25,738 nucleotides of DNA from an uncultured Vampirovibrio sp. (GTDB lineage: Bacteria > Cyanobacteriota > Vampirovibrionia > Gastranaerophilales > Gastranaerophilaceae). The translations under genes and the position numbers were made by a program. Where the stretch lies: positions 1-25,738 of the forward strand of contig CAJTWU010000024.1 in assembly GCA_910579975.1 (NCBI GenBank), given 5' to 3'. Below are positions 16,563 to 24,800 of this stretch, piece by piece. Below the pieces are notes generated by a model. The model saw nothing but the letters and a program-made list of their open reading frames with translations. It was not told the DNA's origin and made no database searches. Each line of letters starts with the position of its first letter. The first letter of the stretch is position 1.

Positions 16563-17495
16563 TTAACCCAAAGATGGTTTTTGACTTTGTGTTCCTTTTG
16601 AAGGTTTAACATTACCGTCAAAAACCCTTCTTAAAGTATTCATAAGATTTTTATTACCATTTAACATATCAAATTCTTTAATATTTCTTTCAATTGCCAT
16701 TTTATCAATTAGAAATACTTTAAATGCTATCAAGTTTGCCTGATCAATAGGAGTAGAACCAAGGGTTGCTCCATAAGCTCTTACTTCGTCGTTATATCTT
16801 TTATGTTCAGCTGCCGTAAAGAAAGTAACAGTTTTTTCAAACTTATCAACGCCATCTGAAACTTGTTTTGCAGAAGGTTTACCGGTAATGTTTGTAACAA
16901 TAGAATTTATATGAGCATCCCTAAATGGCACCCAAGTATTTTCATAGTAATATTTCAAATTATAAACTGATCCGTCTAAATTGTCACAGAAATAATCACC
17001 AATACCATAACCATCACCGATTGATGCAGTTCTAATAATCATTTCACGATACTCTTCTTTTTCTGCTTGAGTTGGATTAGCTTCTATTCTTTTTCTAAGA
17101 ATAGGACTTTCTGTTTTATTAAAATCATCCATCGCTTTTTTAAAATATTCATCGCATAAACTTGATGTCAATGATGCTGCTGCGAAATATGTGCCAAATC
17201 TCGAGTACATTTCATCTAGATATTCCTTGTTATTTTTTCTTTCGGCTTCATTTGCTGCAAGCCCCATTACTTTTCTATCTATAGATGTATTGCGAACATC
17301 GCTGGATGACTGAGAAAACACAACTGCTGCTAATGCTTTTGAGGCATTGCTGCTCATTAGTTGTTCTTGTAAAGGTCTTTCTGTTTGAGGATTGGAAACC
17401 GGTTTTGCAGCTTGACCCGCCGCAACAGCTCCGGCAAACATTGCACCAATTGCTAAATTTCTTACTACTGGGTTTTTTGTAATTGCTTTTATCAT
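16563..17495 (-). CDS. Exported or membrane-anchored protein of unknown function
   Basis: This is a 310-residue protein. The N-terminus MIKAITKNPVVRNLAIGA followed by MFAGAVAAGQAA looks like a signal peptide or anchor with a possible cut after about residue 30. The rest is soluble, helical and charged, with Tyr/Asp-rich stretches (GDGYGIGDYFCDNLDGSVYNLKYYY) and a hydrophilic tail (KPSKGTQSQKPSLG). The ATG at 17495 is chosen over the GTG at 17501 because GGAG lies 8 bases before the ATG. It is divergent from the 583-residue gene. I recognise no domain. Confidence 0.75.
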   Translation of the reverse strand: MIKAITKNPVVRNLAIGAMFAGAVAAGQAAKPVSNPQTERPLQEQLMSSNASKALAAVVFSQSSSDVRNTSIDRKVMGLAANEAERKNNKEYLDEMYSRFGTYFAAASLTSSLCDEYFKKAMDDFNKTESPILRKRIEANPTQAEKEEYREMIIRTASIGDGYGIGDYFCDNLDGSVYNLKYYYENTWVPFRDAHINSIVTNITGKPSAKQVSDGVDKFEKTVTFFTAAEHKRYNDEVRAYGATLGSTPIDQANLIAFKVFLIDKMAIERNIKEFDMLNGNKNLMNTLRRVFDGNVKPSKGTQSQKPSLG

Positions 17496-17555
17496 ACACA
17501 CTACTCCTTTTTTCGTTGGTTATATATTTGAATATATCAATTAAAATACAAATAT

Positions 17556-17583
17556 ATTATAAATACTAGATGTAAGTCATTAA
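17556..17583 (-). promoter_or_regulatory. Candidate promoter of the exported-protein gene
   Basis: A perfect TATAAT on the minus strand (17556-17561) lies 16 bases after TTAATG (17578-17583). The -35 match is weak. The leader would be about 55 bases. Confidence 0.4.
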
Positions 17584-17658
17584 GTTTTGTAACAATTTCT
17601 AAACCCATTGAAATTAAAGGCGTTTTGTACACTTTATATATACGAGGTATATAGTAAG

Positions 17659-19410
17659 ATGGCAACAAGCAAAATTCAAAATATTCCACAAAATTCAACT
17701 ACACCGGTTAGTTCCACTAAACCAGCAGCCCCAACTGCTCCTAACAGTGTAATAACTGCTGCCGGTACTACATATACTACTGAAACTCAAACTGCTCAAT
17801 CACCTTTAGATAAAGCATTAGCAGAAGTTTTAGGTGAAAATTATCCTAAAATTAAAGAAGAACTCCACAGAATTATTGAAAAATTAGGAATTCATGCACC
17901 TAAAAAGAAGCATGCTCTTACAGAAGCAAAGATCAAAAACATCGCTGAAAGAGTTAAAAAACTTGTAGATAACTTAAAAGCTAAAAAGCTTGAAATTAAC
18001 GCTGAAAATTTATTTAAAGAAGCTTGTAATGTTATTGACATGAAGATTTTAGACAAAAATGGCATTTCTCTGGCTGATTATAAAAAAGCTGTTGAAAACG
18101 GTGAAGCAAAATCTTTAAGAGAAATTTTAGGACTTCAAGAAGGCGAAGAATTAACTGAAGAAAAAGTTGCAGCTTATGCTCAAAAATCTGTAAAAGAAGC
18201 ACAGGAAAGAATTAAAAATTCATCAAATCCTACTGAAGCACTTAAAAGAGAAATTGAAGCTCAAAAGAAACAATTTGCTCTTTGTTTAGTTTCAACTCCG
18301 GTTGAAGACCGATCTAAACTTATGGGAGCGATGGAACATGTTTATTCTGAAAACAAAGGCACATTTATCAAAGATATCTTGCTTTCTTTAACTCCTGAAG
18401 GAAGAATTGAATTTGCAAACCAAATTGGCTGGGAAAAAGTTCATAAATTGCTTAGCAGTAAAGATGCAGAAGGAAATACTTGTACAATAGACGAAAAAAC
18501 AGGTATCATAGCAACAATCAGCACTTACCAGAAAGCAGAAACTATACAAGCAAATGAAGAACAATTCATGACAGAAGCAAAAACATTCTTTGCAAGGGAA
18601 GATGTAATTGCTGTTCAGAATAAAATCAAAAACGGTGAAAAATTAACAGAAGCAGAACAAGCTATTGCAAAAGAAATTGAAACCTACACTGCTTATCAAT
18701 CAGGTTCACAAATCGGTACTGCTAACAGCGTTGTTTTAACAGAAGAAGCAAAAAACGAACTTCTTGATTTAATGAACCGTGATGCTTATGAACTTCCTAC
18801 ATACAAAAATGTTTTAGAGCAAATTAACTCTTTCATTAAAAACGAAGAAAATGCAGAATATCTAAATATTTCAAAAGAAGAACTTGTTAAGATATTAGAT
18901 AAAACAACTAATGGAAATTATTCAATTGTAGCTTCAGGCTCAGAAGCTGAATTAAAAGCTCCAAAAGATATGAATGCAACAAGCGGAGCTGATTTAGGTT
19001 ATGTTGCTGATAGTAACGTAGATACTACAAGAGTTAACGAACTTAGAGCACAAATTGCAGCTCAAAGTGAAACTAATAATACTTTTGAAATCGTAAAAAA
19101 TGAAACTCCAGCAGCTGCACCTAAAAAAGAAGAAAAAAGCTGGTCTAAAGCAGATATTGCAAAAAATCCGATGGGTTTCTTCAGAGCAGGTCTTAAAAAT
19201 ATCAGCGAAAGCGAACTTGTTTACGCATTTAATAGAATTCCTACAACTATTCAATCAAAAGCACTTGAAATAACAGGCGGTAAAACATTTGATTTATTCT
19301 TTGAAGAAGCTTCTAACAGAGCTATCTTAGGAACCGGTAAAGGCAGAACATTATGCCAGACAAAACGCTTAGAAGAAAAACGTGAAGAAATCAAAGAACA
19401 AACTTTTTAA
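17659..19410 (+). CDS. Large helical protein of unknown function (583 residues)
   Basis: The protein begins MATSKIQNIPQNS, with GAGG 11 bases upstream. The frame is open from 17608 but the earlier part covers the promoter region. The first 55 residues are Pro/Thr/Ser/Ala-rich and probably disordered. Then come long charged helices with coiled-coil character (for example AKIKNIAERVKKLVDNLKAK and EAQERIKNSSNPTEALKREI). A second Ala/Pro/Lys linker (AAAPKKEEKS) precedes a C-terminal domain of about 80 residues (MGFFRAGLKNISESELVYAF). No signal peptide or membrane segment is seen. Layout suggests a scaffold or effector-like cytosolic protein, but no family is recognised. Confidence 0.75.
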   Translation: MATSKIQNIPQNSTTPVSSTKPAAPTAPNSVITAAGTTYTTETQTAQSPLDKALAEVLGENYPKIKEELHRIIEKLGIHAPKKKHALTEAKIKNIAERVKKLVDNLKAKKLEINAENLFKEACNVIDMKILDKNGISLADYKKAVENGEAKSLREILGLQEGEELTEEKVAAYAQKSVKEAQERIKNSSNPTEALKREIEAQKKQFALCLVSTPVEDRSKLMGAMEHVYSENKGTFIKDILLSLTPEGRIEFANQIGWEKVHKLLSSKDAEGNTCTIDEKTGIIATISTYQKAETIQANEEQFMTEAKTFFAREDVIAVQNKIKNGEKLTEAEQAIAKEIETYTAYQSGSQIGTANSVVLTEEAKNELLDLMNRDAYELPTYKNVLEQINSFIKNEENAEYLNISKEELVKILDKTTNGNYSIVASGSEAELKAPKDMNATSGADLGYVADSNVDTTRVNELRAQIAAQSETNNTFEIVKNETPAAAPKKEEKSWSKADIAKNPMGFFRAGLKNISESELVYAFNRIPTTIQSKALEITGGKTFDLFFEEASNRAILGTGKGRTLCQTKRLEEKREEIKEQTF

Positions 19411-19475
19411 TTCAAACTTTTGGTAGAGATATTTCATTATTTCCTATAATTAATTTTTCAAACCAAAATTAGTAT

Positions 19476-19481
19476 TATAAT
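19476..19481 (+). promoter_or_regulatory. Perfect -10 box four bases before an ATG
   Basis: TATAAT ends only three bases before the ATG at 19485, with TTTTTC or TTTTCA 15-16 bases upstream. If used, the mRNA would start at or just inside the start codon. No Shine-Dalgarno is present. Confidence 0.35.
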
Positions 19482-19484
19482 TAT

Positions 19485-19820
19485 ATGGAAATCAGAGACA
19501 ACGAAAATGTTTGCATATTTGCCCCGCTAAGTTCAAAACTTGACCAATATGAGAGTACAAGAATTTTGAATAAAATCTCCAAAGAAACTCGCGAAATTGC
19601 CTTAGATTTACGCTTTGTGCAAGACTGTACAATTGATTTTATTGAAACACTAAGAAAAATATCAGCAAACAAAAAAATTGGAATATTTAATATTCCATCC
19701 GACATTTTTGTACTGTTTAATGTTATGCACATGGATAAAACCGTTAAACTTTTTGTTTCAGAAACTGATTTTGAAGAAGATACAAGACAGCTTATTAACA
19801 GGCAATTTTCAATAGTATAG
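19485..19820 (+). CDS. STAS-like small protein
   Basis: The 111-residue product has the alternating beta/alpha layout of STAS domains (anti-sigma-factor antagonist fold): VCIFAPLSSKLDQYESTRI, then IALDLRFVQDCTIDFIETL, KKIGIFNI, and an end like FVSETDFEEDTRQLI. In classical members a Ser or Thr after the DLRxV-type strand is phosphorylated; Thr49 in DCTIDF is the best candidate here, and the usual D-S-S-G block is missing. It may act in a signalling or polar-organising role without a kinase. Family placement is by pattern only. No Shine-Dalgarno precedes the ATG. Confidence 0.6.
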   Translation: MEIRDNENVCIFAPLSSKLDQYESTRILNKISKETREIALDLRFVQDCTIDFIETLRKISANKKIGIFNIPSDIFVLFNVMHMDKTVKLFVSETDFEEDTRQLINRQFSIV

Positions 19821-19843
19821 AAATGATAATCCCACTAAAGATG

Positions 19844-19900
19844 AGGATCGATTGTCCTAGTACATGCCGGTAATTTTACCTTTGTCGTCCGACCCATGTA
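19844..19900 (+). other. Hairpin plus possible three-way junction after the STAS-like gene
   Basis: AGGA/TCCT (19844-19858) forms a small hairpin. TACATG (19861-19866) then pairs with CATGTA (19895-19900) and encloses two small hairpins, GGTA-attt-TACC (19869-19880) and GTC-gtcc-GAC (19884-19893). No U-run follows at once. It lies before the leader promoter, so it would be in the 3' end of the STAS-like transcript. Pairings are by eye. Confidence 0.35.
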
Positions 19901-19910
19901 GTAAAACTGG

Positions 19911-19939
19911 TTGAAATTTTATTTTGTTTGATATAGAAT
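19911..19939 (+). promoter_or_regulatory. Promoter of the lytic transglycosylase leader
   Basis: TTGAAA (19911-19916) and TAGAAT (19934-19939) are separated by exactly 17 bases, each matching five of six consensus positions. The predicted start is near 19946. Confidence 0.65.
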
Positions 19940-19945
19940 GTGAGT

Positions 19946-20162
19946 AATACAATTTCTGTATAGTTATTTATCCAAACCGGAGTGCGAGGATTAACAGAAA
20001 GAGCAGCCTAACAAGTTTCTTGAGGGCACGGAGCATAAAACGGCACTTGAAATTTAGGAAATGCGTTCTGATAGGAATCAAACGAGAACATAGTGAAACC
20101 GAAGCGAGGATTTTTTGAGATAATATACAGAATCCAATTTACAATAATGAACGAGGATTTCG
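19946..20162 (+). promoter_or_regulatory. Long structured 5' leader, possible riboswitch of unknown class
   Basis: About 215 bases lie between the predicted transcription start and the transglycosylase ATG, with no useful open frame. Two near-identical segments, AAACCGGAGTGCGAGGATT (19974-19992) and AAACCGAAGCGAGGATT (20096-20112), bracket the centre. A third ACGAGGATT (20151-20159) includes the ribosome binding site. Possible pairings are AGTGC/GCACT (19981-19985 with 20043-20047), CCTAA/TTAGG (about 20008 with 20058), the hairpin CAAG-ttt-CTTG, and GTTCT/AGAAC (about 20065-20089) enclosing GAT-agga-ATC. The purine-rich unpaired parts (GGGCACGGAGCATAAAACGG) look like an aptamer core. I could not match it to a known class. 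Confidence 0.45.
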
Positions 20163-20774
20163 ATGATTAAAAAGATAGTCGTAACAGCTATTGCATTAGT
20201 ATCATTCCTAACAGCGAATGCACAAGCAGCAATACCTGAAGACGTGGTAAAAGAAACCATCATCAAACATTCTATGGAAATGGGTGTAGATCCGGCTCTT
20301 GCATTAAGTATTGCGAAGAAAGAATCAGGTTTCAAACACGAACTCAGAAGCCCGCATGGTGCAGTTGGAGTATTTCAACTTCTTCCATCAACAGCCAGCA
20401 GAATAGGTTTTAACCCTTATTATTTGAGCGAAAATGTTAAAGCCGGCTTAACTTATTATAAGATGATGTACAAAATGTTCGGCTCAACAGAACTTGCTCT
20501 CGCAGCATATAATGCCGGTCCGGGCAATGTGAAAAAATATGGCGGACAAATTCCTCCATATAGTGAAACAAAGCGTTTTGTAAATGTAATTATGCAAGAT
20601 TATAAAAATTTAAAAGCAAACCCTGATCCGGCAATTGCTAAATATTCTAAAAAAGCTACAGTCACTCCAGACAAAATTACAGAAATATCAAATACTCAAA
20701 AGCCATTTGACTTACCGGACTTAAAAGAAATACCTGAAATCAGACAATCTGATCCGGTGATGGAAATCTTATAG
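20163..20774 (+). CDS. Lytic transglycosylase, SLT domain
   Basis: This secreted or periplasmic enzyme cleaves the MurNAc-GlcNAc bond of peptidoglycan with formation of the 1,6-anhydro end. The 203-residue protein has a signal peptide (MIKKIVVTAIALVSFLTANAQA, cut after about residue 22). A family-1 SLT domain follows (about 27-135): catalytic Glu54 in AKKESGFKHE, GVFQLLPSTA, LAAYNAGPGNV and IPPYSETKRFV. The C-terminal 65 residues are Pro/Lys-rich and probably disordered. GAGG lies 6 bases before the ATG. Its long structured leader suggests post-transcriptional control. It ends tail-to-tail with the sugar kinase across a shared terminator. Confidence 0.94.
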   Translation: MIKKIVVTAIALVSFLTANAQAAIPEDVVKETIIKHSMEMGVDPALALSIAKKESGFKHELRSPHGAVGVFQLLPSTASRIGFNPYYLSENVKAGLTYYKMMYKMFGSTELALAAYNAGPGNVKKYGGQIPPYSETKRFVNVIMQDYKNLKANPDPAIAKYSKKATVTPDKITEISNTQKPFDLPDLKEIPEIRQSDPVMEIL

Positions 20775-20779
20775 TAAAT

Positions 20780-20809
20780 AAAAAAGGAGGTTTTAAAACC
20801 TCCTTTTTT
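20780..20809. terminator. Bidirectional intrinsic terminator
   Basis: AAAAAAGGAGG-TTTTAAAA-CCTCCTTTTTT is a perfect palindrome, with a GGAGG/CCTCC core and T-tracts in both directions. It serves the convergent transglycosylase and sugar kinase genes. Confidence 0.92.
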
Positions 20810-20813
20810 ATAC

Positions 20814-21761
20814 TTATGAATTGATTAATAAACTTGCACCGATAACTCCGGCTGTATTACCAAGCTGCGCCGGCACAATTTCAACCGCTTGTTTTTGAAT
20901 AGCCATTGCACGCTTTTGAATTGTTTCCTTAATAGGATCAAACAAAATATCACCGGCTTCGGCAACACCGCCGCCAATAATAATTTTTTCCGGATTTAGA
21001 AGGTTAACAACGCTTGTTAAACCCATACCAATGTATTCGCCCATAATTCTAAAAATTTGTCTTGCAACAGGGTCGCCTTCTTTTGCTGCAACTGCAACAA
21101 TATAAGGTGTAATATCAGGGTTAGCAAGCTCTCTGTATTTTGTAGATTTACCGCCCTTAATGTATTCTTCTGCAAGCGCAACAATTGAAGGACCGGAAGC
21201 ATAAGCTTCTAAACATCCTCTATCACCGCAGCCACAAAGAGGTCCGCCATCCATATTAAGCTTAATATGCCCTAATTCCCCTGCTGCATTTGAAGCTCCT
21301 CGAACAAGTTTACCATTAACTACAAGACCTGAACCTATACCTGTTCCTACAGTAATACAAACAAGATTTTGACACCCGACACCGGCACCATAGTTTAATT
21401 CACCTAAAGCAGCGGTTCTAACGTCATTATCAACACGAGTTGGAATACCAAATTCTTTTTCCATAATTTCTGCAATAGGAACATTAACCCAGCCTGGAAT
21501 ATTTGGAGCAAGTCTTACTACACCTTTTTGACAATCAATTTGTCCGGGAAATCCAAAACCCATACCTTCAATATCTTTAGCCTCAAGCTTAGTTTCTTTT
21601 AATAAATCCTTGATAGCTTCTTTCATACTATTAACAGTATATTCATAACCCATTTCAGCACGGGTTGGAATAGAATTTGAATAAATAATTTTTCCTTCAT
21701 CGCTTACAAGAGCAATTTTTACGTTGGTACCTCCAACGTCAATACCAATTCTTTGACCCAT
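20814..21761 (-). CDS. glcK: ROK-family sugar kinase, probable glucokinase
   Basis: This 315-residue cytosolic kinase probably phosphorylates glucose with ATP. It has the N-terminal phosphate loop GIDVGGTNVK (6-15), the catalytic-region VDNDVRTAALGE, the ATP loop CITVGTGIGSGLV and the ROK zinc motif GELGHIKLN...CGCGDRGCLEAYAS with its His and three Cys. The C-terminal IIIGGGVAEAG is also typical. The balance of motifs favours glucokinase over N-acetylglucosamine or N-acetylmannosamine kinase or a ROK repressor (no HTH domain). AAGGAAG lies 5 to 6 bases before the ATG. It follows the flagellin gene on the same strand with no clear terminator between, but has its own candidate promoter. Confidence 0.9.
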   Translation of the reverse strand: MGQRIGIDVGGTNVKIALVSDEGKIIYSNSIPTRAEMGYEYTVNSMKEAIKDLLKETKLEAKDIEGMGFGFPGQIDCQKGVVRLAPNIPGWVNVPIAEIMEKEFGIPTRVDNDVRTAALGELNYGAGVGCQNLVCITVGTGIGSGLVVNGKLVRGASNAAGELGHIKLNMDGGPLCGCGDRGCLEAYASGPSIVALAEEYIKGGKSTKYRELANPDITPYIVAVAAKEGDPVARQIFRIMGEYIGMGLTSVVNLLNPEKIIIGGGVAEAGDILFDPIKETIQKRAMAIQKQAVEIVPAQLGNTAGVIGASLLINS

Positions 21762-21795
21762 TTTTCTTCCTTCCTATTAATACAAATACAATCTA

Positions 21796-21804
21796 ATAAT
21801 ATCA
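21796..21804 (-). promoter_or_regulatory. Extended -10 box of the sugar kinase gene
   Basis: On the minus strand TGA precedes TATTAT, an extended -10 like those at 4995 and 11548. The -35 is weak (TGAAAC, 16 bases up). Confidence 0.35.
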
Positions 21805-21824
21805 CAAAGAAAAGGAAGTTTCAG

Positions 21825-24800
21825 TTAAACACCCAAAATTCCCAATAAAAATTCTCTATTAAGATTTCTTGTAGCAGCCATTAAAGTTGCAGATGCCTGC
21901 TGCAATATCTCATATTTAATTAAATCTGAGCTTTCTTTTGCTATATCAGCATCACGTAGAGTTGAACGTGTTGAAAGAAGGTTTTCCATCTGGATTGACT
22001 GACTTTCTAATACAGATTCTAATCTATTAATCACTGAACCTATATTCACAAGCTGCTCTTCTACCTGTGAGGCTAAATCATCTATTTTATCCAGATTTTC
22101 TGATAAATTATCAGGGTTAGAAAAATCTAAATAAAAATCAAATAGATTAAAACTTATTGACATATTAATAAAAGAATTTTCATCGCTTCCTAAATCAACT
22201 TTTAATATTAGTTCAAAAGGACGCGGAGTTATATCAACAACATTAGTATATGTCGTATTTTTTCCATTATTTATCATAGTATTGCGTCCGCCGGCTTCTC
22301 CATCAATAATATTTCCTGTTCCTCCGGACACAATAAATTCATCATTAGCCTCACCGCCATTGGCTGAATTGCCGTTTCCTGATATTGTTATCTTATCTAT
22401 TCCAGTTCCTCCTTGATATGAATTGGTATCACCACGTAAATTTACATTATTATCACCTGAAGTTGATGCTATGGTATTACCATCACCGCGGATTTCTAAC
22501 TTATCATTGCCTGAACCGGAGTTTACATTATTATTGCTTCCATTAACAATTATTTTTTCTTCTCCGTTTTGAGATACATAGGTATTTCCATCTCCTAATA
22601 TATTTACATCACCGGTTACCGTTGATACATGGATTGTATTATTATCTCCATCAATACCAACTTTATTATTACCAATACCGGATGTTATATTATTGGATGA
22701 ACCTGCAACAGAAAAAGTATTATCTCCGTTTCCTGCATTTATTTTATTATTATCATTTCTTACATTGACTAAATTATTGCCATTATTAAGCTCCAGGGTA
22801 TTATTTCCCCCATTTAAAGTTATTTTATTATTACCTTCACCACTATTTATATTTGTATTATTTGAGGAATTAACAATAATTGTATCATCACCATTTCCAC
22901 CATTTATTAGTTTATTAGTTGATGAATTTAAAGTGATAGTATCGTTTCCATCACCGCCATTCACAGCATTGTTATCACTATCCATATTAATAGTGTCATC
23001 ACCGTCCAGAGCATTAATTATATTATTTGAACCGCTTTCTATAGTAATTATATCTGCAAGATTACCGCCATTTATTGTGTTATTATCTCCGCGGATATTA
23101 AGCTTGTGCGATTTATCCAATACAGAATCAACAGTTAAGCTTGACCCGTCTAAAGTGATTGTTTTTGTATTAGGGTTAAATGAATATCTTAACTGGTTAT
23201 TACCGGACAAATCATTGGTTACGGTATAAGTTTTACCATCAAGTACAAAGGTTTTTACCTCACCTAAATACGTAAATACCAACATACCACTGTTTGGGTC
23301 TTTATTTACATTTGTAATAGTTGTATTTGTTCCATTATCTATATAAAAATTATTACCTGTACCGCCATCTATTGTATTATTGTTACCGTCTATTACAAAA
23401 TAGTCATTTCCTCCGGCACCAAGAACAGTATTGTTATTGCCTTTTATATAATAAGTATCATCGCCGCTGCCTCCTGTAATTGAAGCATTATCAGCATTAA
23501 TATTGTATATATTATTCCCCAAATTATCAATTATACTTGAGGCAGAATTAATATTATATGTATCATTACCGTCTTCACCACTTACCTTATAAACAGAACT
23601 GTGCCCCGCTTCAATATTAATAATATCATCTCCATCACCACCAAAAACATGAGCGCGTTTAGTTGTTATAATATCATCTCCATCACCTCCATAAATATTA
23701 CAATCACCTGTAAAATTAGAGATTAAAGTATCATTACCTTCTTGTCCGTATATACGACCTCCATAGGCATAGTTAGTTATAGTATCATCGTACTTTCCAC
23801 CATAAAACCATAAAGATTTTCCACCTTGCAAAACGACATTATGCGATTTATTTTCATCTCCCTCTATAGTCAAAGCTTGTCCGCCAAAATTAATAATACC
23901 TGTGACTGCATTATAGTTATATAGAAGCTTTTTCCCTTTTTTAACTTCAACATCAGTATTACTGGAAACAGTATAGTTAGTACCGTTAATATTAATCACT
24001 CCTGATGTTGTATCAGGAACATCAAATGCTAAAGCGTTATCTGAAGAACCAAAACCATATATCAGACTATCAAGAGGGTCTCCACCTGTAAGAGTATTTT
24101 TACCGCTGCCTGCTGCTACCATGCAATGCCGCAAATTCTGCGCATTCTGAATGGTATTATTACCATCTCCAAGCTCAAAAACAGAAGTGCTGAATGTAGT
24201 CGATATAATAATAGTATTATCTCCATTACCTGTTTTTATAAAACTATTACCACCTGATACATTAATAATATTATTTCCTTCACCAGCTTCCACTGTTGAA
24301 TATGAAGTAACCGTAATGTCATCATCACCTTTACCACCGTAAATTATGGAATCAGATGTCTTTGATACAATTTTATCTCCTTTATTACCTGCATAATATG
24401 TGATTAGAGCAGCAGAAATAAGAATACTATTTTTTTGGTCTTCATCACCTCTAATTGTAAAATTTTTAGATTTAACTTCTAAAGTACCATCTGCTGTTAT
24501 TGAATATAGAAAATTCGCCTCTCCATTAATATTATTTGTAATTAAATAATCCGACCCGCCAACAGTTATTGTTTTCGTTTCCTTTGCAGCAAAAGTCTCT
24601 ACTAAAGCATTTGCATTAGGAACATTAATTAAAGTGGCATTTGAAGACTTATTTTCAGCATAGTTAATACCGGCTCCTCCATCTACATAAGCAATTGCTC
24701 CGAACTCAATATAAAATCTGTCCTCTCCGGCTTCACCAAATGCATTAGCATTCCAAACATTACCAATATGAAAAGTATCATCTCCATCACCGCCATAAGC

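Noticed and set aside
19946..20162. ydaO (c-di-AMP), cobalamin, TPP, SAM, FMN or c-di-GMP riboswitch
   Set aside because: A loose GGCACGGAG resemblance to ydaO is present, but the other signature segments I know for these classes are absent; left as unknown.
22693..23229. 178-codon plus-strand frame opposite the flagellin repeats
   Set aside because: It is low-complexity (Pro/Leu/Ser/Phe), has no ribosome site and follows the codon periodicity of the repeat array, so it is an antisense shadow.
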